Below, in pieces: positions 18,640 to 27,655 of a stretch of DNA of 64,000 nt. Below the pieces are notes generated by a model that searched no databases, was not told where the DNA came from, and saw only the letters and a list, made by a program, of their open reading frames with translations. How positions within the stretch are numbered: position 1 is the stretch's first letter; each line of letters starts with the position of its first letter. The position numbers were made by a program, and so were the translations under genes. Source of the stretch: Pseudomonadota bacterium (GTDB lineage Bacteria > Pseudomonadota > Gammaproteobacteria > Burkholderiales > JABEVD01); NCBI GenBank assembly GCA_021806605.1, contig JAJZQY010000001.1, forward strand, positions 80,937 through 144,936. The letters run 5' to 3'.

Positions 18640-19878
18640 ATGCGCCCCGGATTTCGCATGCTCGATTTGAAGACAGGAAGCGCTTGGATCCTGGTCATGG
18701 CGGCTTTCGCCGGCAAGGCCTCGGCCATGGGAATCGGCATTCTGAAAGTCGACTCCCATCTCGGAGAACCCTTCAGGGCTTCGGTGAAGATCGTCGCCTC
18801 CCCCGATGAAACCGTCGATGCCTCCTGTATTTTTCTGGATCCGTCCGCTTCCGACAATGGCATTTTCCAACTGGGCAGCGCAAGACTCGGGGTCGTGGCA
18901 TCGGACGGAGGGCGGATCGTCAGAATAGCGACGGATCAGAAAATCAACGAGCCCATCGTGACGATCAAGCTGCGCGTCAATTGCGGCAATCAGGGCGCGA
19001 TCGAGAAAGCCTTCACCGTATTTCTCGATCCTCCCACGACCTCCCCCGAAGTTCCGGATGCTGCGGCACCGATCGGGAAAGCCCTGCCCGAAAAACCGCC
19101 TGTGGCGAAGGCCCGTACGGCAAGAGCGTCCGTGGAGCAATTCACCGGAAATCTTTTCAGGATCAAACCCAACGATACGCTTTCCGGCATAGCACACGAT
19201 TTCTTCCCGAACAGCACGATGGCGCAAAGGCGTTTCATGGCCGCCGTGCTGAGGGAGAATCCGGAACTCTCGCCTAATCATCTCGAAGCAGGATCGCAAA
19301 TCAGGATTCCCGATATCGGGCCCAAGGGACCGCTAGCCAAGCCGGCAAAGCCTGCGCCTAAGGCCTCCGCAGAAAAAAAGGCAGCGGCGGTTCCAGCGGC
19401 AAAAGCGGCAGCGAAACCCGCATTCCATCTGGATATCGTCTCAAGCGTGCCCAAGTCGCAAACCAGGCCTGACAACCCAGCCGAGGAACTGAAGCGCACC
19501 GAAACGCAGCAGCTGATTGCCCGAGCGGACGACCAGACTGTCCAGATGCTGCAGCTGCAGGGGCAGGTCAAGACGCTGGAAGATAAGCTGGCCGAGCTGC
19601 AGAGCAGAATCGCCGTTGCCGACAGACTGCTCGCCAGGATCAATGCCGCGAAAGTCCAGCCTCCTCCGCCGCCAGCAGCTTTTCCGAAATGGGCATGGGC
19701 GGCAGCCGCCCTGCTCGCACTGCTGGCGGCAGCCGCCGGAATCTTCCGGTACTTGCAGACAAGGCAAGCCGCAGAACGGAGCCTGCGGATGGATCATTAC
19801 TTCGATCCGAAACCGGCGCGGTCTTCCCTGATCGATCCCCTGGATTATTTCGAATCCGATTCGCCCGGCGAGCGGTAG
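18640..19878 (+). CDS. short FimV/HubP-like LysM membrane protein
   Basis: About 412 aa. A signal peptide is followed by a FimV-type N-terminal domain (GIGILKVDSHLGEPFRASVK), a LysM-like peptidoglycan-binding segment (about 170-235; FRIKPNDTLSGIAHDFF), an Ala/Lys/Pro linker, a coiled coil (about 285-335), a transmembrane helix (about 345-365) and a short cytosolic tail. Full FimV/HubP proteins are 700-1000+ aa with a long acidic TPR-containing cytosolic part that is absent here. The start is uncertain (TTG 18631, ATG 18640 or ATG 18658; no clear ribosome site). FimV/HubP organise cell poles, including chemotaxis arrays, which suits its place after mcp. Confidence 0.75.
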   Translation: MRPGFRMLDLKTGSAWILVMAAFAGKASAMGIGILKVDSHLGEPFRASVKIVASPDETVDASCIFLDPSASDNGIFQLGSARLGVVASDGGRIVRIATDQKINEPIVTIKLRVNCGNQGAIEKAFTVFLDPPTTSPEVPDAAAPIGKALPEKPPVAKARTARASVEQFTGNLFRIKPNDTLSGIAHDFFPNSTMAQRRFMAAVLRENPELSPNHLEAGSQIRIPDIGPKGPLAKPAKPAPKASAEKKAAAVPAAKAAAKPAFHLDIVSSVPKSQTRPDNPAEELKRTETQQLIARADDQTVQMLQLQGQVKTLEDKLAELQSRIAVADRLLARINAAKVQPPPPPAAFPKWAWAAAALLALLAAAAGIFRYLQTRQAAERSLRMDHYFDPKPARSSLIDPLDYFESDSPGER

Positions 19879-19889
19879 CCTAGGCAGCT

Positions 19890-21725
19890 CTAAACCTGCT
19901 TGCGCCTTTCGACGAAAAGACTGCTGCCTGCAGTTTTCTTCGCGTTCTTCTTCGCAACCGCCGCAGCTTCGGAAATCTCGTGATGCGATCCGTAGGTGCC
20001 GGGAAATACCGGCACTGCGCCAATGGAAAGACTGGTGAGCGGAGCGAACACCCTCTCCCCGCGTCTATCCTGGGTCGTGACTCCCCCTTCCCTGCGGTGC
20101 TCCTCAGAAAAAAATCCGCTGCTCGCCGCATCGAAGCGGGCCAGCGCATCCAGACAGCGTGTCTGCCAGTCCTGGCTCTGGAACAGAATGATGAAATCGT
20201 CCCCGCCGATATGGCCGATGAAATCCCGCTCGATATCGCAGGCATCCGAGAGGATCTCGCCGCAAAGCTGGATCATGTCGTCGCCCCTCCTGTAGCCATA
20301 AACATCGTTGAAGGGCTTGAAATTGTCCAGGTCGCAATAGCAGGCGCAAAACGGAATGTTGGCTTCGATCAGCATGTCCATATGCTCGTTGATCGGAACA
20401 TTCCCCGGAAGCAGCGTCAAAGGATTCGCATACCTCGCGATATTGATCTGAATTTCGGTGATTTCACGCATCAGATCGTGCGCGCTGCCCATTCCGGCAT
20501 ACTTGCCGTGGCTGGTGATGATGAACCCGTCGAGAAGATGGTGCCGGCCGGACGAAACGATCAGATTGCTCAAGTCGTGCAGGCTGATGTTCTGGTCGAC
20601 GATCATGGGCGACGCATCCATCATCACGGAGCAGTGCTTTCTGCCGAAAAGCTCCTGGACGAATGGCTTCGCGAAATTCTCGATGACATGGTGACGCTTC
20701 AGGAGTCCAACCGGCCTCATGGCATCTACCACGGGAAGGGAATGCAATTCCGGGTCATCCGTGAATATCTGGAAAACCGCCTGGTTGGATGTGTCTGGCG
20801 AAACCGGCGCGATCTTCCTGAGAACTTTCATGGCAGTCGCATTCTTCTGCAGTTGCCCCCTTGCCGGAGCGGACTCATTCAAGGCCTTGACGATAGCCGT
20901 TCCGACGGAAATCACCGGATTGGCATTGGGTCTTCCGATCAGGTAACCCTGCCCCAGAGCAATCCCCAGATTCTTGATGACGGCAAGCTCGGCGAAGGTT
21001 TCTATGCCTTCCGCGATCACGCGGGTTTCCGTTTTTTCGGCGATCTGCTGGATCGAGCTGACGAACTGATGCTTGACTGAGTCCTGATTGATGCCCTGAA
21101 CGAAGTGCATGTCGATCTTGACGAAATCCGGCCTGAGTTCGGACCACAGTCTGAGGTTGGAAAAGCCCTCCCCCAGGTCGTCGATCGCCACCCTGAACCC
21201 CATTTCCCGGTAATGGTTCACGGCGTCCCTGAGCAGGGAATAATCGTAGGTGGGCTGCGTCTCGGTGAGCTCGATGATGATTCTGTCCGGATTGATGCCC
21301 AGGCTGTGAATCAGCCTGAGGGTTTCGCCGTCCCTGAAAAGCGGTTCGATCAGGCATTCCGGGCTGATGTTGAGGAAAAGCCTGCCGGAAAGATTCAGCT
21401 TCACGAAGCACTCGAGCGTCACCTTGCGGCACAGCCGCTCTATCTCGAACAGCCTGCCGCAGGCTTCGGCCGCCCTCAGCAGCGCAACAGGGGCATGCAA
21501 GGGGCTGTCGGAGGGCCCCCGGATCAACCCCTCGTACCCCATGATCGTGCCGCTCTTCATCTCGATGATGGGCTGGAATACCGCAGTCAGCGAGCAGTTC
21601 TCGATGATGTCGTCGAGCAGTTCCAGCTTTCTGCTCCGCTCGACATCGCCTCCTCTCAGGAGCGACTCCATGCCGTGAAAGGCGGGACGGCTCGCGTATT
21701 CCACTTCGATCTGCTGCTCGCTCAT
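19890..21725 (-). CDS. EAL-CBS-GGDEF protein (c-di-GMP phosphodiesterase candidate)
   Basis: 611 aa, soluble. The N-terminal EAL domain has GYEGLIRG in place of EAL but keeps the expected residues (LNISPE, IELTETQ, DDLGEGFSNL, VKID, IAEGIET), so it should cleave c-di-GMP. A CBS pair lies at about 305-430. The C-terminal GGDEF domain reads GGDDF and lacks the RxxD inhibitory site, so cyclase activity is doubtful. I chose ATG 21725 with GGAAAG upstream rather than an in-frame ATG at 21773. It is convergent with the FimV-like gene. Confidence 0.88.
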   Translation of the reverse strand: MSEQQIEVEYASRPAFHGMESLLRGGDVERSRKLELLDDIIENCSLTAVFQPIIEMKSGTIMGYEGLIRGPSDSPLHAPVALLRAAEACGRLFEIERLCRKVTLECFVKLNLSGRLFLNISPECLIEPLFRDGETLRLIHSLGINPDRIIIELTETQPTYDYSLLRDAVNHYREMGFRVAIDDLGEGFSNLRLWSELRPDFVKIDMHFVQGINQDSVKHQFVSSIQQIAEKTETRVIAEGIETFAELAVIKNLGIALGQGYLIGRPNANPVISVGTAIVKALNESAPARGQLQKNATAMKVLRKIAPVSPDTSNQAVFQIFTDDPELHSLPVVDAMRPVGLLKRHHVIENFAKPFVQELFGRKHCSVMMDASPMIVDQNISLHDLSNLIVSSGRHHLLDGFIITSHGKYAGMGSAHDLMREITEIQINIARYANPLTLLPGNVPINEHMDMLIEANIPFCACYCDLDNFKPFNDVYGYRRGDDMIQLCGEILSDACDIERDFIGHIGGDDFIILFQSQDWQTRCLDALARFDAASSGFFSEEHRREGGVTTQDRRGERVFAPLTSLSIGAVPVFPGTYGSHHEISEAAAVAKKNAKKTAGSSLFVERRKQV

Positions 21726-21892
21726 TTTGCGCTTTCCGAATTTCTGGCTTGAATTAGCCGTCCACCCGAGCATACAGAGACATTGTTAATGTTTTGTGAA
21801 GCGAACCTGGATTCATCCGTGACAGGCCGGGGCAAGCCCGAGGACTCGCCAGATGAGGCGAAAGATGAGCCCTGAGACCCGGAATCCATTCT

Positions 21893-22927
21893 TCAAGCAG
21901 CATGGCGCGACCAGTTCTGCACCAGACCGAACCCCACCGCCAGCAAAGTCGGCCCCAGGAAAATGCCGACGAAGCCGAAGGCGGACAGCCCGCCCATCAC
22001 GCCGAACAAAACCAGGATAAACGGCAGATTGCTGCCGCGGCTGATCAGCATGGGCTTCACCACATTGTCCACGCCGCTGATCAGGACTCCCCAGAGCAGC
22101 ATGAAAATCCCCCATCCGACGCTCCCCTGATAGAACAGCCAGATGGCCACCCCGCCCCATATCAGGGGCGGCCCCACCGGGAGCAGGGACAGGATTGCAG
22201 TCGCGACCCCGAGCAGCAGCGCCGCAGGAATTCCTGCAATGAGAAATCCGATTGCGGCAACTGAACCCTGAGCCAGCGCGGTCCCCAACAGCCCGTACAT
22301 GACTCCCCGTATCGTATTGTCGACGGTATCGAGAACATTTGCCGCATGGTCACCGACAACGCGGCTCGCCGCCCTGTCGAGAAAGCGCGCCAGGGCTTCG
22401 CCGTCCCGATAGACGAAGAAGCTGATGAATGCGGCCAGGCTCATTTCAATCACGCCCCGCCCGAGCATCATCCCTCCCGCCAGCAGAAAATGCCTGGCGG
22501 GCTCCAGCAGGCGCTTCACCAGGGCATCCATTTCCTCACGGCTGGTAGCGACCCGCTGCCAGTACTCCGAAAGCGACTGGCCGAATATCGGCACATCCTT
22601 CAGCCACAGCGGCGGCGCAGGCGGACCTGCCTCTGCGGCCTGCTTGATCTGGTTGTAAAAGGCGGTGATGTTGTCGCTGAGATTATAGGCCGAGATTGCC
22701 AGCGGCAAAATCAGCACTAGAGCCAATGAGAGCGTCATGGTGAGCGCGGCAACATTTTCCCGGCCATTCATGCTGCGCAGCAGCCGGACATAAAGCGGCC
22801 ATGTCGAGATGCACACCACGGCGGCGAGCATCGCCGCCGCCAGAAAGGGCCTCAGTACCAGAAAGCAGCCTGCCACCAGAATGAATGCGGCTGCCAGTTG
22901 AGTCGCCTGTTCGAAGCGTTTTTCCAT
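21893..22927 (-). CDS. AI-2E family transporter (PerM-like permease)
   Basis: 344-aa inner-membrane protein with about eight predicted helices: a pair at residues 10-45, one at about 60-85, a soluble middle part, and a dense C-terminal bundle with LLPVGPPLIWGGVAIWL and GVMGGLSAFGFVGIFLGP, hallmarks of the AI-2E transporter/PerM family. Members export AI-2, act as Na+/H+ antiporters or are uncharacterised, so the substrate is open. It stands alone, 167 bp from the EAL gene. Confidence 0.88.
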   Translation of the reverse strand: MEKRFEQATQLAAAFILVAGCFLVLRPFLAAAMLAAVVCISTWPLYVRLLRSMNGRENVAALTMTLSLALVLILPLAISAYNLSDNITAFYNQIKQAAEAGPPAPPLWLKDVPIFGQSLSEYWQRVATSREEMDALVKRLLEPARHFLLAGGMMLGRGVIEMSLAAFISFFVYRDGEALARFLDRAASRVVGDHAANVLDTVDNTIRGVMYGLLGTALAQGSVAAIGFLIAGIPAALLLGVATAILSLLPVGPPLIWGGVAIWLFYQGSVGWGIFMLLWGVLISGVDNVVKPMLISRGSNLPFILVLFGVMGGLSAFGFVGIFLGPTLLAVGFGLVQNWSRHAA

Positions 22928-23016
22928 CGGGTTGCCCCTTTTTCAGAATCGCCGCTTCCCGTTCGGCTCGCGGCGATTACGACATCATGGTCACTGTCTG
23001 GATTCAGCAACAGCGG

Positions 23017-23331
23017 CTATTCGCGCCCGGATTCGGCAGCGCCCATAATTTCCTTCACCGCCGCGACGATGCGCGGCCCGGCGTTCCCGTAGGTCTGGAA
23101 GATGAAGGGAAGCTGTCCGTGATCCTTGTAATGGACGATCACGTTGTCCGCGCCGAAGCGGTTCTCTGCGAGCTCGATGCCGGCCATCACTTCGTAGCCT
23201 ATGGTCTTCGTGACCGCCGCCGGGCTGAAGAAGCCCTTCGGGCCGTAGAAATTCATCCCGGTCGCGCAGACATCCATTGCCGAATAGCCCACGATGTCCC
23301 CCTTGATGCTGAACGGGATGCTTTCCGCCAT
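23017..23331 (-). CDS. hypothetical protein, 104 aa
   Basis: Starts at ATG 23331 after AGGAAGAC. There is no signal peptide or membrane segment. Features are a single Cys (VCATGMNFYG), VIVHYKDHGQLPFIFQ and a C-terminal helix (RIVAAVKEIMGAAE). I do not recognise the family. It is divergent from the haemerythrin gene, with a 14-bp palindrome (23372-23385) between them. Confidence 0.65.
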   Translation of the reverse strand: MAESIPFSIKGDIVGYSAMDVCATGMNFYGPKGFFSPAAVTKTIGYEVMAGIELAENRFGADNVIVHYKDHGQLPFIFQTYGNAGPRIVAAVKEIMGAAESGRE

Positions 23332-23371
23332 TTCGTCTTCCTGAAGTTAAAAGGATATTGTACCCTGCCCA

Positions 23372-23385
23372 GCATCTTTAGATGC
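23372..23385. promoter_or_regulatory. perfect 14-bp dyad between divergent genes
   Basis: GCATCTTTAGATGC; CCC and GGG flank it one base out on each side, extending the dyad. It lies 41 bp upstream of the 104-aa gene and 122 bp upstream of the haemerythrin start. It could be an operator or a small hairpin; no T-run follows on either strand. Confidence 0.3.
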
Positions 23386-23506
23386 GGGGATGATTCGATT
23401 CAAGGCAGGAAATGCCATGAATGCGCGAACTTATTGTATATTATCGATAGTCCGGCATAGAACCGGGATAATTGCGAACGCCTGCCCGAAGATTCCGGGG
23501 AACGAT

Positions 23507-23983
23507 ATGTACATCCATTGGGAAAAAAAGCTGGAGCTGAACAACGATCTGATCGATACACAGCATCGCATCCTGATCCTGCTCTGCCGCAAGCTGGATA
23601 TCGCAATCAAGACCGGAGAACCGGAGCAGCGAGTGCGCTGGATAATGGTGGAACTGAAGAAATTCACCGAATTCCATTTCATCAGCGAAGAGAACCTGAT
23701 GCACGAGATCGGCTACCCCGGGGTGCACGAACACGCACTCGTCCATACCGAATTATTGATGCAGCTGAACACGATGCTGGCGAAGATCAGCCGCCGCAGA
23801 GAATCCCCCGAAGATCTGCTGTATTTTCTCAACAAGTGGCTCGGCCAGCATGTGGCGCATGAGGATCTGAAGATTGCGGAATATGCCAGAACGAGCGACA
23901 GGGGCCCCATCGGCAAAAACCTGTACTCGGAGTACCTCCTGTCGAGCGAAGCGAACGAAAAATCAGGATCGCGAACCCCATGA
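23507..23983 (+). CDS. bacteriohaemerythrin
   Basis: 158 aa with the full haemerythrin di-iron ligand pattern: His20 (DTQHR), FHFISEENLMH, HEHALVH and GQHVAHEDLKIAEY. The family binds O2 reversibly at a non-haem di-iron centre and serves oxygen storage, delivery or sensing. I chose ATG 23507, 5 bp after GGGGA, because the domain begins at once (MYIHWEKKLELNNDLID); the in-frame upstream extension has no family resemblance. Next downstream is a GGDEF/EAL protein with a 34-bp gap. Confidence 0.92.
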   Translation: MYIHWEKKLELNNDLIDTQHRILILLCRKLDIAIKTGEPEQRVRWIMVELKKFTEFHFISEENLMHEIGYPGVHEHALVHTELLMQLNTMLAKISRRRESPEDLLYFLNKWLGQHVAHEDLKIAEYARTSDRGPIGKNLYSEYLLSSEANEKSGSRTP

Positions 23984-24017
23984 AAACCCGATTCGGGCCT
24001 GATGCGGATATTCAGAC

Positions 24018-26129
24018 ATGATGTTCATGGCGAACAATTCTGAATTGAAAACCTCGCTCGTAAAAGCGATCAATGAGGCATTGCCCGAAGCGATTCTTGT
24101 CGTCAACGACCAAGGAATCATCGTTTCTCACAACCGTCATTTTGTCGAAATATGGAAAATCCCGGATGACCATTTATCCGGATTCGAGTCCGGAACTGCC
24201 ATCGGGATCAAAAACACGCAGATACTCGCCAAGATTGTCGAAAGCGTGAAAGATCCTGAAAGCTTTCTTGCGCGTGTCCGGGAATTATATGAAAACCCCC
24301 ATTTGAATGACCATTGCGAAATAGCGCTGTCGGATGGCAGAACCTTGGAGCGCCATTCGACCACGCTGCGCAGCAACGATGGGCAATACCTGGGGCGGGT
24401 CTGGTTTTTTCGCGATATCACCGAACGCAAGCAGGCTGAGGAGAACCTCCTTCTTACCCGATTTGTCAGCGATCACGGGCCTGACAGCATCTTCTGGATC
24501 GACGAACAGGCGCGCATCGTCTACGTCAACGAAGCTGCCTGTCGCGAACGCGGTTATACAAAATCCGAACTGTTGGCGATGTCCATTCCCGAGATCGATG
24601 CGAACTGTCCGGTCGACGTGTGGATTGCTCACTGGCAGGAGCTGAAGCAGAAAGGCAGCCTCACCTTCGAAGTGAGGCATAGACGCAAGGATGGATCCAT
24701 TTTTCCAGTCGAGATTTCAGCCAATTTCGTCGATTTCGGGGGCAAGGAATTCAACATCGCATTCAGCAGGGACATAACCATGCGCAAGCAGGCGGAAGAT
24801 GAAATACAGCTGCTGGCGTTCTACGATCCGCTCACCCGCCTTCCCAATCGGCGCTTGCTGATGGACCGGCTGCAGCATGCAGTAGCTTCCAGCATGCGCA
24901 GCTGTCGAAACGGCGCGCTGCTGTTTATTGACCTCGATCATTTCAAGACGCTCAACGACACGCTCGGCCACGATACCGGAGACTTGCTGCTGCAAGATGT
25001 CGCACAACGTCTCCAAGCCTGTGTGCGCCAGGGGGATACCGTTGCCCGGCTGGGCGGTGACGAATTTGTGGTCATACTGGAAAATCTGAGCGAAAATGAC
25101 CTCGAAGCAGCAACTCAGACCGAAAATATCGGCGAAAAGATATTGGCTGCCCTCAATGAGCCTTACCAGCTCAACCAGCATGAATCACGCAGTTCGCCCA
25201 GCATTGGCGCGACGCTTTTCGGCGGGCGCCAGCAGGCCATAGATGAGTTGCTGAAGCAGGCCGACATCGCCATGTACCAGGCCAAGAAATCCGGACGCAA
25301 CACCCTGCGCTTCTTCGATCCGAAGATGCAGGAGGCCATCAATGCGCATGCAGCGCTTGAGGGCGAATTGCGCAAGGCGCTCGAGAAGCGGCAATTTCAT
25401 TTGCATTATCAAATTCAAGTGGATAGCTTGCGCCGCCCGGTTGGCGCCGAAGCACTGATCCGTTGGCTGCATCCCGAGCGCGGCCTGGTGTCTCCTGCGC
25501 AATTCATTCCACTGGCTGAGGAAACCGGGGTGATCCTGCCCATGGGACTTTGGGTGCTGGAAACGGCCTGCGCACAAATCAAGTCATGGGAGAGCATTGA
25601 ATCGACACGAAACCTTGTCCTGTCGGTCAACGTCAGTGCAAAACAGTTCCACCAGGCCGATTTTGTGTCACAAGTCCAGGCTGCGGTGCGGAATCATGCC
25701 ATCAACCCCGACCTGCTCAAGCTGGAACTGACCGAAAGCATGTTGCTGGAAAACATTGAAGACACCATTGGCATCATGAACGCATTGAAAGGGATCGGCG
25801 TCGGGTTCTCGCTGGACGATTTCGGCACCGGCTATTCCTCCTTGCAATACCTCAAGCGACTCCCCCTCAGTCAGCTCAAGATCGATCAGTCGTTCATCCG
25901 CGACCTGGCTGTCGACAGCAGCGACAGGGCAATTGTCAGCACGATCATTGCCATGGCGCAAAGCCTGGGACTGGACGTCATTGCCGAAGGGGTGGAAACA
26001 GCAGAGCAATGGCGATTCCTTCAGGAGAGCGGCTGCAATCACTACCAGGGATTCCTCTTCGGCAAACCGGCTCCCATTGAGCAACTCGAATCCATTCTAG
26101 GCTGCGAGGCCTCGCCCCCCCATTTCTGA
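24018..26129 (+). CDS. PAS-PAS-GGDEF-EAL c-di-GMP protein
   Basis: 703 aa with no membrane segment. Two PAS domains (about 10-140 and 145-260, each ending in a RDIT-type PAC: FRDITERKQAEE, SRDITMRKQAED) precede a GGDEF domain (about 265-435) with intact RLGGDEFVV and an RxxD inhibitory site (RQGD) five residues before it. The EAL domain (about 445-695) has GAEALIRW, ELTES and DDFGTGYSSL. Both catalytic sites look intact, so it may be bifunctional. PAS suggests redox, O2 or ligand control; with haemerythrin upstream, oxygen is an attractive but unproven input. ATG 24027 is an alternative start. Confidence 0.94.
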   Translation: MMFMANNSELKTSLVKAINEALPEAILVVNDQGIIVSHNRHFVEIWKIPDDHLSGFESGTAIGIKNTQILAKIVESVKDPESFLARVRELYENPHLNDHCEIALSDGRTLERHSTTLRSNDGQYLGRVWFFRDITERKQAEENLLLTRFVSDHGPDSIFWIDEQARIVYVNEAACRERGYTKSELLAMSIPEIDANCPVDVWIAHWQELKQKGSLTFEVRHRRKDGSIFPVEISANFVDFGGKEFNIAFSRDITMRKQAEDEIQLLAFYDPLTRLPNRRLLMDRLQHAVASSMRSCRNGALLFIDLDHFKTLNDTLGHDTGDLLLQDVAQRLQACVRQGDTVARLGGDEFVVILENLSENDLEAATQTENIGEKILAALNEPYQLNQHESRSSPSIGATLFGGRQQAIDELLKQADIAMYQAKKSGRNTLRFFDPKMQEAINAHAALEGELRKALEKRQFHLHYQIQVDSLRRPVGAEALIRWLHPERGLVSPAQFIPLAEETGVILPMGLWVLETACAQIKSWESIESTRNLVLSVNVSAKQFHQADFVSQVQAAVRNHAINPDLLKLELTESMLLENIEDTIGIMNALKGIGVGFSLDDFGTGYSSLQYLKRLPLSQLKIDQSFIRDLAVDSSDRAIVSTIIAMAQSLGLDVIAEGVETAEQWRFLQESGCNHYQGFLFGKPAPIEQLESILGCEASPPHF

Positions 26130-26138
26130 CCAGAGCGA

Positions 26139-26638
26139 ATGCGCAAATTTCCCATTATTGCGACGGGCAGAGCCAAATGGCTGCTCGCGCTGCTGCCGTT
26201 CACCTGGCTGCCCTGCAAAACCCAGCCATTGCAGCTTTCCGAGCCATGGTACCGAGTGCCGGGATACTCGCATTGCGCCGAAGAGGCGCAGCTGCCATGC
26301 GCCGGAGCGACGCCCATCGACAGGCTCGACAGAACCGGAGGGCGGTTTTTCTGGCAGGGGAATTTCGAGATCAAGCAAACAACTCAGCTGGTGGGGGATT
26401 TCAAGAATTCCAGCGAGATCGGCCGGTTTCATCACAATATCTTCGACGATCAGAGCCGGCTGATTGCGGAAGCTGCAGGGGCTTGCAGGATTTCCCGCCT
26501 GTTACCGCAAGCATCGGCGTCATACGGTTTGCCAGGGTATCCTCGACGTTCCCCGACATCATGAACATGGCGGACGAACTGATGAACGAAGTCAAGAAAA
26601 CCGGCAAAAACGACGTGCGCTTCCGGCATTACGACTGA
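26139..26638 (+). pseudogene. remnant of a membrane GGDEF protein with internal deletion
   Basis: Two pieces of one protein type lie in different frames. From ATG 26139 a signal peptide and periplasmic segment (LSEPWYRVPGYSHCAEEA, GNFEIKQTTQLVGDFKNSS) resemble, from memory, the N-termini of betaproteobacterial 7TM-type diguanylate cyclases. From about 26490, in another frame, comes the end of a GGDEF domain (TASIGVIRF, MADELMNEVKKTGKNDVRF) to TGA at 26638. The transmembrane bundle and the GGDEF core, which I judge to be about 1 kb or more, are missing. The junction is near 26470-26495. Confidence 0.65.
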
Positions 26639-26669
26639 CCGAGACGAATTGCCGGAACGGAAAATCTTT

Positions 26670-27245
26670 TCAACCGCCAAAGTCGGAAATTGCCCTCTCG
26701 GGAAGCATTCTTTTCAAGACACCATCCCTGAGAACATAATGATGCATCAATGCCGCAGCGGCATGCAGGCCGGCCAGCACGATGATGCTCCAGGCAGCGA
26801 CGTCGTGTAGATCGCCCAAGATATGACTCATGGCGCGATCCTTGACCGTTGCGAACTGCACCGGAAATAGCCCGAAAAACATGAAGGCTTCCGCCTGCGC
26901 CCACCTCCACAGGAAGCCCAGCACGATCTGGACTGCCAGCAGCAAATACAGCGCGTGGTGAACGGCTTTCCCGGCAAACGCCATCAAACCGGCGGATACC
27001 GAAGCCAAGCGCCTGCCGCGGGTGACGCGCCACCCCAGACGCACCGTCATGACCAATGCCAGCACGATCCCCAGCGAAATATGAATTGAGTGCAATTCCT
27101 TCCTGAGCGGAGAACCGTGCCGAAGGAAATCCCAGCTTTCCGCCAGGGCAAACAGCGCGACGACAAGGACGGCCGTCAGCCAGTGCAGCAAAATCGTGAC
27201 TCGATCGTAACTCGATTCCCTTGTCAATTCCTTCTGTGATGCCAT
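26670..27245 (-). CDS. cytochrome b561 family protein
   Basis: 191-aa inner-membrane protein with four predicted helices. Histidines suited to bis-His b-haem ligation lie in the helices: TILLHWLTAVLV, LHSIHISLGIV, KAVHHALYLLLAV and VLAGLHAAAALMHHY. The family moves electrons between quinone and partner proteins or oxidants. ATG 27245 has GGAG 8 bp upstream; an in-frame ATG at 27278 would only add hydrophilic residues. It is the last of four minus-strand genes (barrel, YfdX, 59-aa, b561). Confidence 0.88.
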   Translation of the reverse strand: MASQKELTRESSYDRVTILLHWLTAVLVVALFALAESWDFLRHGSPLRKELHSIHISLGIVLALVMTVRLGWRVTRGRRLASVSAGLMAFAGKAVHHALYLLLAVQIVLGFLWRWAQAEAFMFFGLFPVQFATVKDRAMSHILGDLHDVAAWSIIVLAGLHAAAALMHHYVLRDGVLKRMLPERAISDFGG

Positions 27246-27353
27246 CGCGTTGCTCCAAGAATTCGAACAGCGGCGCAATGCCGCGCCCGGAAAAAGTCCG
27301 GACTCCGGATCGGCACCTTCTGCGACCGCTTGCTGTTTTGGTCATTTCACAGC

Positions 27354-27369
27354 ACCGGCATCATGCCGG
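27354..27369. repeat. intergenic hairpin downstream of the 59-aa gene
   Basis: CCGGCAT and ATGCCGG flank a single base, a near-perfect dyad about 30 bp beyond the 59-aa gene stop on the minus strand. No T-run follows, so it is not a typical Rho-independent terminator. Confidence 0.3.
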
Positions 27370-27400
27370 GGGCTGCCCACGCTTCCAACACTCAGCCTTT

Positions 27401-27580
27401 TCAGACAATATCGGGATCGTCCCCGGAAGGCAAGGTGGTCAGCGCCAATTCAATGCTCGTGGCGACGTCCCTGGCATATCTGGCAGCTTCAGCCAGATGC
27501 AGCGACTCATAGTAATCGGCTTTCAATCTGAACTTATCGACATCGTCCAGCAAGATCCGCCTTGTTTCTACAATTGACAT
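27401..27580 (-). CDS. hypothetical protein, 59 aa
   Basis: ATG 27580 is preceded by GGGGGA. The predicted protein is mostly helical (LDDVDKFRLKADYYESLHLAEAARYARDV on inspection, two amphipathic helices), soluble and acidic. I do not recognise it. It lies 75 bp downstream of the YfdX gene on the same strand and may share its transcript. Confidence 0.55.
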   Translation of the reverse strand: MSIVETRRILLDDVDKFRLKADYYESLHLAEAARYARDVATSIELALTTLPSGDDPDIV

Positions 27581-27655
27581 GAAGAATCCCCCTAAAATGG
27601 ATAGCTGCGCAAGACCCAGCACGGAAAACCCGCGCCGCTCATTGTATCAGGCACA

